Shown: positions 1-8,014 of the stretch, piece after piece
Position numbering within the stretch: the stretch's first letter is position 1
How the letters are laid out: each line of letters opens with the position of its first letter
Assembly (NCBI GenBank): GCA_965208395.1
Contig: CBDBON010000003.1
Location: 558,001-622,000 of the forward strand
DNA: 64,000 nucleotides
Reading direction: 5' to 3'
DNA from: CBDBON01 sp965208395
GTDB lineage: Bacteria; Chloroflexota; Dehalococcoidia; Lucifugimonadales; CBDBON01
The notes under the pieces: generated by a model
Databases searched by the model: none
The model's input: the letters and a program-made list of their open reading frames with translations, nothing else
Told to the model about the DNA's origin: nothing
Made by a program: the position numbers and the translations under genes

Positions 1-159
1 GAGAACAGGGCCCGATTCCAGCATATCGAGCGCCTTCCCCTGCGGCAGTCCCTCGACTATGTCCACCAATACGACGTCCGCATACCCCTTGTCGAATATC
101 CGCTGGGCGGTGGTCGCCCCAACATTGCCTGCACCGACGACGGTGACTTTATTACGCAT
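1..159 (-). CDS. mdh: Malate dehydrogenase, N-terminal part (runs off window)
   Basis: The first 53 residues are present; the gene continues beyond base 1. It begins MRNKVTVVGAGNVGATTAQR, a Rossmann NAD-binding loop (GAGNVGAT), followed by an acidic strand end (VVLVDIVEG) and the GKALDM segment typical of LDH-like malate dehydrogenases. The enzyme oxidises malate to oxaloacetate in the TCA cycle. The ATG shares one base with the TAA of the upstream isocitrate dehydrogenase (TAATG), so the two are probably translationally coupled. Lactate dehydrogenase is the alternative, since the substrate loop lies outside; the isocitrate dehydrogenase neighbour favours malate. Confidence 0.9.
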   Translation of the reverse strand, partial: MRNKVTVVGAGNVGATTAQRIFDKGYADVVLVDIVEGLPQGKALDMLESGPVL

Positions 160-1367
160 TAGCCTCGTGCTCCTACGTACTCTTCCCATCGGGTTTCGAC
201 CTTGGAGTCTTCGACCGTGGCCTTCAGGTAGTCCCCGAACTCCCGGCTGGTGGCCCCATTGTCCCTGCCGGTCATGACGATGCTGCGCTCGTACTGGCCG
301 CAGATATCTATCGCTCTGTGCAGTCTGGCGCTCAGGTCCGTAAATCCGATGTGCTCCAGCATCATCGCCCCGGCCCTGAGCAGAGAGCTGGGATCGGCGT
401 ACTGCGCCCTGCCCTCCTTGACCATCCGCGGGGCGCTGCCGTGGATCGCCTCGAACATGCCATAGCGCTTGCCGACGTTGGCGCTGCCTGCCGTGCCGAC
501 TCCGCCCTGTATCTGCGCCGCCTCGTCGGTCAGGATGTCGCCGTACAGGTTGGGCAGCACCAGCACCTCGAACTGCTTCTGTCTGGCCGGATTGATCAGC
601 GCGGCTGTCATGATGTCGATGTACCAGCTATCCCACTCTATCTCCGGATAGCGTCCGGACACCTCTCTTGCGATGTCTAGGAACTTTCCGTCGGTGGTCT
701 TCACGATGTTGGCCTTGGTCACCACCGTCACCCTAGTCTTGCCTGTGCGCCGCGCGTGGGCAAAGGCAGCATCGATTATCCTCTGGGATCCCTGGGTCGT
801 GATCACTCTGAAGTCAAGGGCGAGATCATCGGTAACGTTGATGCCCTGACTCCCGACGGCATAGATATCCTCGGTGTTTTCTCGAAAGAATGTCCAGTCG
901 ATGCCCTGATCGGGGATGCGAACCGGACGGACGTTGGCGAACAGGTCCAACTCCCTGCGCATAGAGACGTTGGCGCTCTCTATGTTGGGCCAGCCGTCTC
1001 CTCGCTCCGGAGTGTGCGTCGGGCCCTTCAACGTCACGTGACACGACTTGATCTCCTCGAGGACATCGTCCGGAATCGCCTTGAGCTTCTCCGCCCGGTT
1101 CTCTATGGTCAAGCCTTCGATCATTCTGAACTTGACCTTCCCGGCCGTGACCTGGTCTCTCAGCAGATATTCGAGTACCCGCTGGGTCTCATCGCTTATG
1201 GCCGGGCCAATACCGTCGCCGCCAATCATGCCGATGACGATAGGACTGGCCGCGCTGTAATCGGTCCAGTCTCCCTCCTGCTTGAGAACCTCGACCCGCT
1301 CGAGCTGCTCGCTCACAACCGTTTCGAAATGGTCCTTGGCGGTCTGAATCACATCTGCGGTGGGCAA
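159..1367 (-). CDS. icd: Isocitrate/isopropylmalate dehydrogenase family, probably isocitrate dehydrogenase
   Basis: This 402-residue beta-decarboxylating dehydrogenase probably converts isocitrate to 2-oxoglutarate. Visible family motifs are GDGIGPAI (50-57), the substrate-loop FRENTEDIYA (161-170), KANIVKTTDG (218-227) and the metal/cofactor segment NLYGDILTDEAAQ (273-285). An N-terminal extension of about 40 residues precedes the first Rossmann strand. It follows the biotin carboxyltransferase gene by 50 bases and overlaps mdh by one base, giving an operon that joins carboxyl-transfer chemistry to the TCA cycle. 3-Isopropylmalate or homoisocitrate dehydrogenase are possible alternatives; the mdh neighbour makes isocitrate most likely. 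Cofactor preference cannot be decided by eye. Confidence 0.85.
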   Translation of the reverse strand: MPTADVIQTAKDHFETVVSEQLERVEVLKQEGDWTDYSAASPIVIGMIGGDGIGPAISDETQRVLEYLLRDQVTAGKVKFRMIEGLTIENRAEKLKAIPDDVLEEIKSCHVTLKGPTHTPERGDGWPNIESANVSMRRELDLFANVRPVRIPDQGIDWTFFRENTEDIYAVGSQGINVTDDLALDFRVITTQGSQRIIDAAFAHARRTGKTRVTVVTKANIVKTTDGKFLDIAREVSGRYPEIEWDSWYIDIMTAALINPARQKQFEVLVLPNLYGDILTDEAAQIQGGVGTAGSANVGKRYGMFEAIHGSAPRMVKEGRAQYADPSSLLRAGAMMLEHIGFTDLSARLHRAIDICGQYERSIVMTGRDNGATSREFGDYLKATVEDSKVETRWEEYVGARG

Positions 1368-1417
1368 TCTCTACTCCTTGTCTTTTTCGATTACGAGATG
1401 GTATCAGGGCGGCCCGG

Positions 1418-3274
1418 CTAGATGGCGATGCCTGCCAGCACATCGCCGGTGCTAACAGTAGCCCCTTCCTGTAACGGCAACTCGTTGACGACCCCTTCTA
1501 CAGGCGACGGGAGGACATTCTCCATCTTCATCGCCTCCAGCACGACCACAGGGTCGCCCTCTGCCACCTTCTGTCCCACTTCCACAACATACCTGAGCAC
1601 GATCCCAGGCATCGGCGCGGCGATGGATCGTGTCTCCACCGGAGGCTGCGAGGGACGCTCAGGCGCCGCATCTGCCCGCTGGGTCGGCGCCTGCGGAGGG
1701 AAGGAGCCCTGCGGAGCAACTACTGCGCCCCCGGGGCGGGCCGGATCGACTTCGACCTGGTAGAAGTCATCTCCGACGAAGACGTTGAACATCCTGGAAC
1801 GCCCGCTCTTGGGCGGGACGGCCGCGGGGCGGGGATCGGACCCGGCAACCGGAGCCTCGGCAGGGGGCTCCTCCGTGGGCGCCATCTCCTCGGGGACCGG
1901 CTCCAGTCCATGCTTGATCCGCAGGAAACGCAGTCCGGTCGTGGGGTAGAGCGCGTAGGTGAGCACGTCGTCGAGGTCAGTGGAGAGCTCCTTCACCGCC
2001 TCTCTGGCCTTCTTCATCTCCGGCTCGACCAGCTCGGACGGCGGAGCCGACGTAGGCTCGTCACCCCTGTCGTAGTCCCTGAGCGCCGTCCGTTGCACCT
2101 CCGGGTCGACCTCGCCGGGCGGCCGGCCATAGAGGCCATAGAAGTAGTCCCTGATCTGTCCCGACATCATCTTGTAACGGCCGAACAGGACATTGCTCAC
2201 AGCCTGAGAACCGATCATCTGACTCATCGGGGTTACGAGCGGGGGATAGCCCAGCTCCCTGCGCGTCACGGCGATGTCGCTCAGAACTTCGTCCAGCCGA
2301 TCAAGCGCGTCGGCTTCTCGAAGCTGAGAGATCATGTTGCTGGCCATCCCGCCGGGAATCTGATGCCTCAGGACCTTGGTGTCTATCACAGCGGCTCTGG
2401 GACTCTGCATATGGTGTCGATACTTTGGCAGCACAGACTCGAGGTAGTCCCCCATCTCAATCAGCCGATCTAGATCGAGGCCCGTTGCACGGTCACTCCC
2501 TTCTAGAGCAACGACGAGAGGCTCGACCGCGGGCTGCGAGGTGCGAAGAGCCAGAGGCGCCAGGCAAGCGTCCACCACATCCACGCCTGCCTCCGCCGCC
2601 TTGATCACGGTCATCGATGCCATGCCGCTGGTGTAGTGAGTATGAAGCTGTAGGGGCACGCTCAGGATCGGCTTGAGCGTGCTGACCAGTTTATGTGCAT
2701 CGTAGGGCGCCATGAGTCCGCCCATGTCCTTCAGGCATATGCTGTCCGCTCCCATGGCCTCGAAACTCTTCGCCTTGGTGACGAAGTAGTCGAGACTGTA
2801 GATAGGCCCGCCCATGCGTCCTTCAGTCACGGAGTAGCATATGGTCATCTGCAGATGCTTCCCGGCAGACCTGACTGCCTTCGCGGCCCGTTCAACGTTC
2901 CGTTCGTCGTTGAGGGCGTCGAAGACGCGGAAGATGTCGATCCCGGTCTCGGAAGCGCGGTGAACGAAGGCGTCGACCACATCGTTCGCGTAGTTGCGGT
3001 ACCCGACCAGGTTCTGTCCCCTCAGCAGCATCATGAGCGGCGTCTTGGGCATGATACGCTTGAAGGTGCGCAGCCGCTCCCACGGGTCCTCCGCAAGGTA
3101 CCGGGTGGCCGCGTCGAAGGTGGCTCCCCCCCAGACCTCGGCGGAGTGGAGCCCGATCGAGTCCATCATCGCCGCGATCGGCTCCATGTCCGACATTCGA
3201 AGCCGCGTCGCCATCAGGCTCTGATGGGCGTCGCGGAAGGTCGTGTCGGTGATCTTCACAGGGTTAGCGGCCAC
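1418..3274 (-). CDS. oadA: Pyruvate/oxaloacetate carboxyltransferase (5S/OadA/PycB type) with C-terminal biotin domain
   Basis: 618 residues. The N-terminal TIM-barrel carboxyltransferase begins with KITDTTFRDAHQSLMATRLR and contains SICLKDMGG (carbamylated lysine site) and the metal-binding HTH of LQLHTHYTSGMAS. A Pro/Ala-rich linker (about 450-520) leads to a lead-in strand FNVFVGDDFYQVEV and a biotinyl domain with EAMKMEN, biotin on Lys583. It exchanges CO2 between biotin and pyruvate/oxaloacetate. The start is GTG. Beside an MmdA-type subunit it could be the 5S+1.3S part of a methylmalonyl-CoA:pyruvate transcarboxylase, pyruvate carboxylase subunit B, or the alpha subunit of a Na+-pumping decarboxylase; an OadB-type pump exists at 51-52 kb. 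Confidence 0.88.
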   Translation of the reverse strand: MAANPVKITDTTFRDAHQSLMATRLRMSDMEPIAAMMDSIGLHSAEVWGGATFDAATRYLAEDPWERLRTFKRIMPKTPLMMLLRGQNLVGYRNYANDVVDAFVHRASETGIDIFRVFDALNDERNVERAAKAVRSAGKHLQMTICYSVTEGRMGGPIYSLDYFVTKAKSFEAMGADSICLKDMGGLMAPYDAHKLVSTLKPILSVPLQLHTHYTSGMASMTVIKAAEAGVDVVDACLAPLALRTSQPAVEPLVVALEGSDRATGLDLDRLIEMGDYLESVLPKYRHHMQSPRAAVIDTKVLRHQIPGGMASNMISQLREADALDRLDEVLSDIAVTRRELGYPPLVTPMSQMIGSQAVSNVLFGRYKMMSGQIRDYFYGLYGRPPGEVDPEVQRTALRDYDRGDEPTSAPPSELVEPEMKKAREAVKELSTDLDDVLTYALYPTTGLRFLRIKHGLEPVPEEMAPTEEPPAEAPVAGSDPRPAAVPPKSGRSRMFNVFVGDDFYQVEVDPARPGGAVVAPQGSFPPQAPTQRADAAPERPSQPPVETRSIAAPMPGIVLRYVVEVGQKVAEGDPVVVLEAMKMENVLPSPVEGVVNELPLQEGATVSTGDVLAGIAI

Positions 3275-3322
3275 TACGTAAACACCCCTCGCGCCGCCCG
3301 TGCTACGGTCAACCGCATTCCC

Positions 3323-3505
3323 CTAGTCAATGTTCCGCCAACCGAGTCCGCGGCCGAAGGGAGCGGACTCGCCCGGCCCGCGGCCCGCCAATCTCCACGC
3401 GCCCACGCAGGCCGCGCGCGGCGCGGCCTGTCCCCTCGATTCGGCGTTGAGGAAGGCCTCTACCGCGGCGATGACCGCGGCAACGAGCTTCGAGTCGCGC
3501 GTCAC
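3323..3505 (-). CDS. Small carboxylase-associated protein (OadG/MmdD-like, hypothetical)
   Basis: A 60-residue protein starting MTRDSKLVAAVIAAVEAFLN from a GTG whose GTGA overlaps the TGA of the carboxyltransferase gene by four bases, which strongly suggests real, coupled translation. A helical Ala/Val-rich N-terminus followed by W..AGR resembles the short delta/epsilon-type proteins that accompany MmdA carboxyltransferases and stabilise the complex. There is no membrane segment long enough for a true OadG. It lies between the two carboxyltransferase subunits on the same strand. The functional assignment is inference from position and a weak motif. Confidence 0.55.
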   Translation of the reverse strand: MTRDSKLVAAVIAAVEAFLNAESRGQAAPRAACVGAWRLAGRGPGESAPFGRGLGWRNID

Positions 3506-5064
3506 AGCGGAATGCTCCCGTGCTTCTTCGGCGGCAGCGACTCCCTCTTGTTGGCGAGCATCTCAAGTGCGCGGATGATCTTGGGTCTCGTCTCCGTGGG
3601 ATCGATCACGTCGTCGATCAGCCCACGGCTCGCCGCGACGTACGGGTTCATCAGGCTGTCTTCATATTCGCGCTGCAGCTCCACTCTCAGCTCGTCGGGC
3701 CTGTCGGACGACTGTATCCTCTTCCTGTGAAGGATGTTCACGGCTCCTTGCGCTCCCATAACCGCCACCTGACCGGTCGGCCACGCATAGTTGACATCGC
3801 CCCTGAGTCCTTTACTGCTCATGACGATGTAGGCACCGCCGTAGGCCTTTCGGGTCAGAACGCTTATCTTCGGAACGGTCGCTTCTGCGTAGGCATAGAT
3901 CAGCTTCGCACCATGCCTGATGATTCCTCCGTACTCCTGGGAAGTGCCGGGCATAAATCCGGGCACGTCCACGAACGTGACCAGAGGAATGTTGAAGGCG
4001 TCGCAGAACCGCACGAACCTTGCGGCCTTCACCGACGCGTCGATATTGAGCACGCCCGCGAGATGCTCCGGCTGCTGCGCCACCACCCCGACGGGTCTGC
4101 CGTCCATGCGGGCGAATCCCACGATGATGTTCCGTGCGAAGAGTTCGTGCACCTGCATGAGATCGCCGTCGTCGACGACCAGTCCAATGATGTCTACCAT
4201 GTCGTACGGCTGGTTGGGATTGTCGGGTACTATCTGGGCCAGGCGTTCGTCCCTGCGGTTGGGATCGTCATAGGAGTCCTGTCTTGGCGGGTCCTCCATG
4301 TTGTTGAGGGGCAGGAAGTCCAGTAGTCGGCGGACCTGTCGGAGGCACTCCTCTTCCGATTCGATTGCGAAGTGTGCGACGCCGCTCCTCGAGGCGTGGC
4401 TCCTGGCTCCGCCCAGATCCTCGTGAGTCACCTCCTCCCCGGTGACCGCCTTGATCACATCGGGGCCCGTTATGTACATCTGGCCGACACCGCTGACCAC
4501 AAAGACGAAGTCCGTCAGCGCGGGAGAGTAGGTCGCGCCGCCGGCGGCAGGCCCGAGTATGGCAGATATCTGGGGCACGACTCCCGACGCTCTCGTGTTG
4601 CGGAAGAATATCTCGCTGTAGCCTGCCAGACTGGCCACACCCTCTTGAATTCTCGCGCCGCCGGAGTCGATCAGGCCGATTACCGGAGCCCCGCTGTTGG
4701 TCGCCAGATCCATCACCTTGCAGATCTTGTCGGCGACGGCCTCAGACAGTGAGCCGCCCAGCACGGTGAAGTCCTGTGAGTAGACGAACACGAGCCTGCC
4801 GTCAACCTTGCCGTGACCGGTGACGACGGCGTCCCCGAGAAAGTGCTGGTCGGAGAGGCCGAACTCGGTGGACCGGTGAACTACGAACGGGTCAAGCTCT
4901 TCGAAGGAGCCCTCGTCAAGAAGCAGGACAATGCGCTCACGGGCAGTCAGCTTGCCCCGCCGGTGTTGCGCCTCTATCCGGCGCTGCCCTCCGCCGAGCT
5001 TTGCCTCCTCCCGCTTCCGCCACAACTCTTCCCGCTTCTGATCGGTTGCGCGACGGACCACCAT
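3502..5064 (-). CDS. Acyl-CoA carboxyltransferase (MmdA/PccB/12S type)
   Basis: 520 residues from the ATG at 5064. Two crotonase-like halves carry the expected motifs: IDSGGARIQEGV in the N-half with the oxyanion GPAAGGATYSPAL, and FVDVPGFMPGTSQEYGGIIRHGAKL plus RKAYGGAYIVM in the C-half. Such subunits move carboxyl groups between biotin and propionyl-/methylmalonyl- or acetyl-CoA. The open frame extends upstream to 5238, but those 58 residues have no family resemblance, so the ATG beginning MVVRRATDQ is preferred. It is the first gene of the carboxylase-icd-mdh operon. Methylmalonyl-CoA decarboxylase/transcarboxylase or propionyl-CoA carboxylase beta are the main readings; no biotin carboxylase subunit is nearby. 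Confidence 0.9.
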   Translation of the reverse strand: MVVRRATDQKREELWRKREEAKLGGGQRRIEAQHRRGKLTARERIVLLLDEGSFEELDPFVVHRSTEFGLSDQHFLGDAVVTGHGKVDGRLVFVYSQDFTVLGGSLSEAVADKICKVMDLATNSGAPVIGLIDSGGARIQEGVASLAGYSEIFFRNTRASGVVPQISAILGPAAGGATYSPALTDFVFVVSGVGQMYITGPDVIKAVTGEEVTHEDLGGARSHASRSGVAHFAIESEEECLRQVRRLLDFLPLNNMEDPPRQDSYDDPNRRDERLAQIVPDNPNQPYDMVDIIGLVVDDGDLMQVHELFARNIIVGFARMDGRPVGVVAQQPEHLAGVLNIDASVKAARFVRFCDAFNIPLVTFVDVPGFMPGTSQEYGGIIRHGAKLIYAYAEATVPKISVLTRKAYGGAYIVMSSKGLRGDVNYAWPTGQVAVMGAQGAVNILHRKRIQSSDRPDELRVELQREYEDSLMNPYVAASRGLIDDVIDPTETRPKIIRALEMLANKRESLPPKKHGSIPL

Positions 5065-5299
5065 AATTGAAGCCGTATAGGAGTTCGTGATAGTTTGAAC
5101 TAACTTACCAGATATGGTCTGAAACCCGCAAGGCGAAGGGCTCCGCAAGTATCCATGTCGCTGCCGTGCGACGTACTCCCGAACCCTCTCTCTGTTCACG
5201 ATTACCCACCGTGTTGAATAACCGCAATCTTGAAGCACATTCCACGTGAGAACAGTTTGACCCTCTTCGCGGCTAGACTAAGAGCTGAGGAGCGCGAGC

Positions 5300-6157
5300 T
5301 TGAAGATCACCGTAGAGCACACAACCAGGATCGGCTCCGCGTCCTTCGAGTGGGGCCGGCGAACCTACGTGATGGGGGTCGTCAACATGACTCCCGACTC
5401 CTTCTCAGGGGACGGTCTGGGTGACGACGTCGACTCCGCGCTCCGGCAGGCGCTGGCCTTCCAAGAGGAAGGAGCGGACATCGTCGACGTCGGTGGCGAG
5501 TCGACGCGCCCTCCCGACGTATACTCGGGAGCGGCCGCAACTTCCGAGCAGGAGGAGATGGAGCGTGTGATCCCCACGATCGAGGCCTTGGCGCGGGAGC
5601 TCGCGATACCGGTCAGCATCGACACGTATAAGTCGACGGTGGCTCGTGAAGGGCTCAAAGCGGGTGCCTCCCTGATCAACGACGTGTGGGGATTCAGACG
5701 AGACCCCGTGATGGCTGGCGTCGCCGCCGAAGCGGGCGTGCCGGTCGTGCTGATGCACAACCAGACCCACTACGAATACAACGACCTCGTACCGGACATC
5801 ATCGATGCTCTGCGAGAGATGCGCGATTCCGCCGTTGAGGCCGGCGTGGCGCTGGAGAGCGTAGTCCTGGATCCCGGTATGGGCTTCGGCAAGAATCCCG
5901 GCCAGAACTTGGAGATCCTGCGGAGGCTGGGGGAGTTCGAAGTGCTGGCATGCCCCCTTTTGGTGGGCATGTCGAGGAAGTCCACCATCGGCCGGGTACT
6001 GGGCCTACCCGCCGATGATCGCGTGGAAGGCACCGCGGCGACCGTTGCCCTGTCCATCGCAGGAGGCGCCGACATCGTGCGCGTGCACGACGTGAAGCAG
6101 ATGGTCAGAGTCGCCAGGATGAGCGACGCCGTCGTGCGCGGCTGGGAGCCGCGCTGA
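5300..6157 (+). CDS. folP: Dihydropteroate synthase
   Basis: 285 residues. It condenses p-aminobenzoate with dihydropterin pyrophosphate in folate synthesis. Signature segments are GVVNMTPDSFSGDG near the N-terminus, DVGGESTRP in the pterin pocket, SIDTYKS, and LDPGMGFGKN (LDPG.GFGK family motif). The TTG start at 5300 has GAGGAG about nine bases upstream. The stop overlaps the folK start (TGATG), so the two are coupled in a folate mini-operon. The divergent 235-base gap to the carboxyltransferase gene (5065-5299) holds no other gene that I can see. Confidence 0.95.
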   Translation: MKITVEHTTRIGSASFEWGRRTYVMGVVNMTPDSFSGDGLGDDVDSALRQALAFQEEGADIVDVGGESTRPPDVYSGAAATSEQEEMERVIPTIEALARELAIPVSIDTYKSTVAREGLKAGASLINDVWGFRRDPVMAGVAAEAGVPVVLMHNQTHYEYNDLVPDIIDALREMRDSAVEAGVALESVVLDPGMGFGKNPGQNLEILRRLGEFEVLACPLLVGMSRKSTIGRVLGLPADDRVEGTAATVALSIAGGADIVRVHDVKQMVRVARMSDAVVRGWEPR

Positions 6158-6702
6158 TGCTCTTCCAGGCCTGTCTTGGTCTAGGCTCCAATCTTGGCAA
6201 CCGGGCGGCGAACATCGAACGGGGGCTGGCTGAACTGAAGCGCATATCGGACACGATGATGGCCTCGTCACTGTACGAGACCACCGCAGAGGGCTTTCGC
6301 TGCCAGCCTCGATTCCTGAACGCCGCGTGCGCGATATGGACTCCGCTCGACCCCTTCGGGCTGATGACGAGGGTGAGGGAGATCGAAGCTGCCCTCGGTA
6401 GACGACGCACCTTCCCAAACGCTCCGCGGGAGCTGGACATCGACATCCTTCTTCACGGACGAACGGCCGTACGCGGGCCCGGTCTGGAGATTCCACATCG
6501 GTCGATGGCGGAGCGCCGGTTCGTGCTCGTGCCCCTCGCAGAAATAGCGCCGTGGCTCAGGCACCCGACTCTCGGATCGAGCGTGCGTGAGCTGTTGGCG
6601 GCGCTCGACGATGAGAAGTCGAGCGTAAGGAGAGTTGGGCTCGCGCTTCAGTCTCTCAGCTCCGGCGGCAGAAGGTTCGGGATCGTATCCGCAATCGGGT
6701 AG
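6157..6702 (+). CDS. folK: 2-amino-4-hydroxy-6-hydroxymethyldihydropteridine pyrophosphokinase
   Basis: 181 residues, normal length for HPPK. LGLGSNLGNR at the N-terminus, SSLYET, the FLNA segment, LG R.R..PN.PRELDIDILL with the Mg2+-binding DIDIL, and IPH..M.ERRFVL..L are all present. It transfers pyrophosphate from ATP to hydroxymethyldihydropterin, the step just before dihydropteroate synthase, its upstream coupled neighbour. The last 55 bases overlap the convergent 60-residue Trm112-like gene on the other strand. Confidence 0.95.
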   Translation: MLFQACLGLGSNLGNRAANIERGLAELKRISDTMMASSLYETTAEGFRCQPRFLNAACAIWTPLDPFGLMTRVREIEAALGRRRTFPNAPRELDIDILLHGRTAVRGPGLEIPHRSMAERRFVLVPLAEIAPWLRHPTLGSSVRELLAALDDEKSSVRRVGLALQSLSSGGRRFGIVSAIG

Positions 6703-6830
6703 ACCTCCCCGCAGGAGTCGCAGCCCAGCGTGCCTGACACGATCTCGTCACCGTCCTCTTCGACAACGCTCAGCCTCAGTGAGCCCCTGCATACCGGACA
6801 GACGAGTATGTCCATCAGACCGCGCTTCAA
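6648..6830 (-). CDS. Trm112-like zinc-ribbon protein
   Basis: 60 residues with MDILVCPVCRGSLRL near the start and LGCDSCGEVYPI in the middle: two CxxC pairs forming a zinc ribbon, then IPNLLPPE. This matches the bacterial Trm112/YcaR family, small proteins that activate or partner methyltransferases and other enzymes. It ends convergently inside folK (55-base overlap) and is the last gene of the minus-strand set that starts at the SbcD-like nuclease. The partner enzyme cannot be told from the context. Confidence 0.8.
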   Translation of the reverse strand: MKRGLMDILVCPVCRGSLRLSVVEEDGDEIVSGTLGCDSCGEVYPIADTIPNLLPPELRD

Positions 6831-6854
6831 GACTCTACCTGACTCACCTGCCTG

Positions 6855-7346
6855 CTAGCCCTTGAGAGCGATCTCGAAGAGCACTTTGAGCAGATCCGAC
6901 AGCAGAAAGACGACGATGCCGAGGATTACGATAGTGTTGTAGCCGGAGACGGCTCGCGCGAACCGGCGCCATCCGCCCGCCGCCGCTGGCGCTTGGTGCG
7001 GAGGAGGTAGCACCCACCTTCTCCGACGGCCCCTTGCCATGACGAACATCCACAGCGAGAGCGCGATTTTGACTCCGAGCACGGCCACATAGGGTACTCC
7101 CACGACCCCAGGCGTCAGGCGGTTGAAGGTCAGTATGATCCCGGTCACCAGGATGACGATTATGCTGGTGTCTACCAGTGCCCTGAACTCGACAGCCGCC
7201 GACTCGGTCACTCCCGACGAGTCGCCCGAGCGCCGAAGCGCGGGGCGCAGGACGAGCAGGTAGAAGAGACTGCCCCCCACCCAAGCCGCGGCGGAAACTA
7301 GGTGAAGCCACCTCACCACCAGCAGGAATACGTCCCCGGCGCTCAT
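6855..7346 (-). CDS. CopD-like integral membrane protein
   Basis: 163 residues with four hydrophobic segments: VVRWLHLVSAAAWVGGSLFY, IIVILVTGIILTF, YVAVLGVKIALSLWMFVM, and a C-terminal IVILGIVVFLLSDLL. The RW.H..SAA.W.GG opening is typical of CopD/DUF2269-type proteins, in which the conserved His may bind copper or haem. A basic, Pro-rich cytosolic loop separates the last two helices. It follows the TlpA-like lipoprotein by 27 bases, suggesting a shared role in envelope redox or metal handling; this is inference. Confidence 0.6.
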   Translation of the reverse strand: MSAGDVFLLVVRWLHLVSAAAWVGGSLFYLLVLRPALRRSGDSSGVTESAAVEFRALVDTSIIVILVTGIILTFNRLTPGVVGVPYVAVLGVKIALSLWMFVMARGRRRRWVLPPPHQAPAAAGGWRRFARAVSGYNTIVILGIVVFLLSDLLKVLFEIALKG

Positions 7347-7373
7347 CCAGGCTTCAATCCGGCCGGATCGGGC

Positions 7374-7907
7374 TCACCCTGAGCCGCGCTCGCCGATCAT
7401 CTCCTCGATGAGCTCGCCCAGCTTCTCTTCGTTCAGGAGCCCGGCCCAGGTCCGAACGACCTCCTGTTCCGCGTTCACGAACACGGTCGAAGGGAAGTTA
7501 TTGACGCCGTAGGCCCGCATGATCGTTCCATCGGTGTCAGGACCCACCGGATAGGTGACGCCAACTTCGGCGATGAACTCCTTCGCGTCCTCCGTCGTGT
7601 CCAGTTGGAGACTTGTCACTCCCAGGAACAGCACACCATGGTCCCTGTAGCTCTGATAGGAGGCTTCCAGGTCCGGCATCTCGGCCCGGCAGGGCGGGCA
7701 GGACGGATACCAGAAGTTCATGACGAGAGGAGTGCCCTCGAGGTCCGACAGGCTGAGCAGCTCTCCCTCCGCGTGATTCTCGTCGCCAAAGAGAGCGAGC
7801 TCGAAGTCGGGCGCCTTCCTCTCGGACTCTCCGCAGGCGGCCAGCACCAATACCATCGCCATCAAGCCGGCGACCAGCGACGATGCAGACCACATTCGCT
7901 GTCCCAT
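7374..7907 (-). CDS. TlpA-like thioredoxin-fold lipoprotein
   Basis: With the ATG at 7907 the protein is 177 residues and begins with a lipoprotein signal ending LVLAACGE (Cys25). The thioredoxin fold carries the WYPSCPPC active site (Cys70, Cys73) and the cis-Pro region VNNFPSTVFVN, as in TlpA/ResA thiol reductases that act outside the membrane. The open frame continues upstream to 8018, but the internal start gives a proper signal peptide. It lies downstream of the nuclease gene and upstream of the CopD-like gene. Cytochrome c maturation or disulfide reduction are possible roles. Confidence 0.85.
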   Translation of the reverse strand: MGQRMWSASSLVAGLMAMVLVLAACGESERKAPDFELALFGDENHAEGELLSLSDLEGTPLVMNFWYPSCPPCRAEMPDLEASYQSYRDHGVLFLGVTSLQLDTTEDAKEFIAEVGVTYPVGPDTDGTIMRAYGVNNFPSTVFVNAEQEVVRTWAGLLNEEKLGELIEEMIGERGSG

Positions 7908-8014
7908 AACGCCACTATACGCCCCAACCATGACAGTCCTCACAGACCACGCTCCAAGTCTGTTCCACCCATAGATTAGATGCGGCCAGGTTGCGGATCG
8001 TTCTAGACTCCGCA

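Noticed and set aside
2693..3730. 345-codon plus-strand open frame across the carboxyltransferase genes
   Set aside because: It lies antisense to two well-supported genes and their junction, has no family resemblance, and is the usual shadow frame of GC-rich coding DNA.
5065..5238. N-terminal extension of the acyl-CoA carboxyltransferase
   Set aside because: These 58 codons lack family similarity, and the ATG at 5064 gives the normal start.
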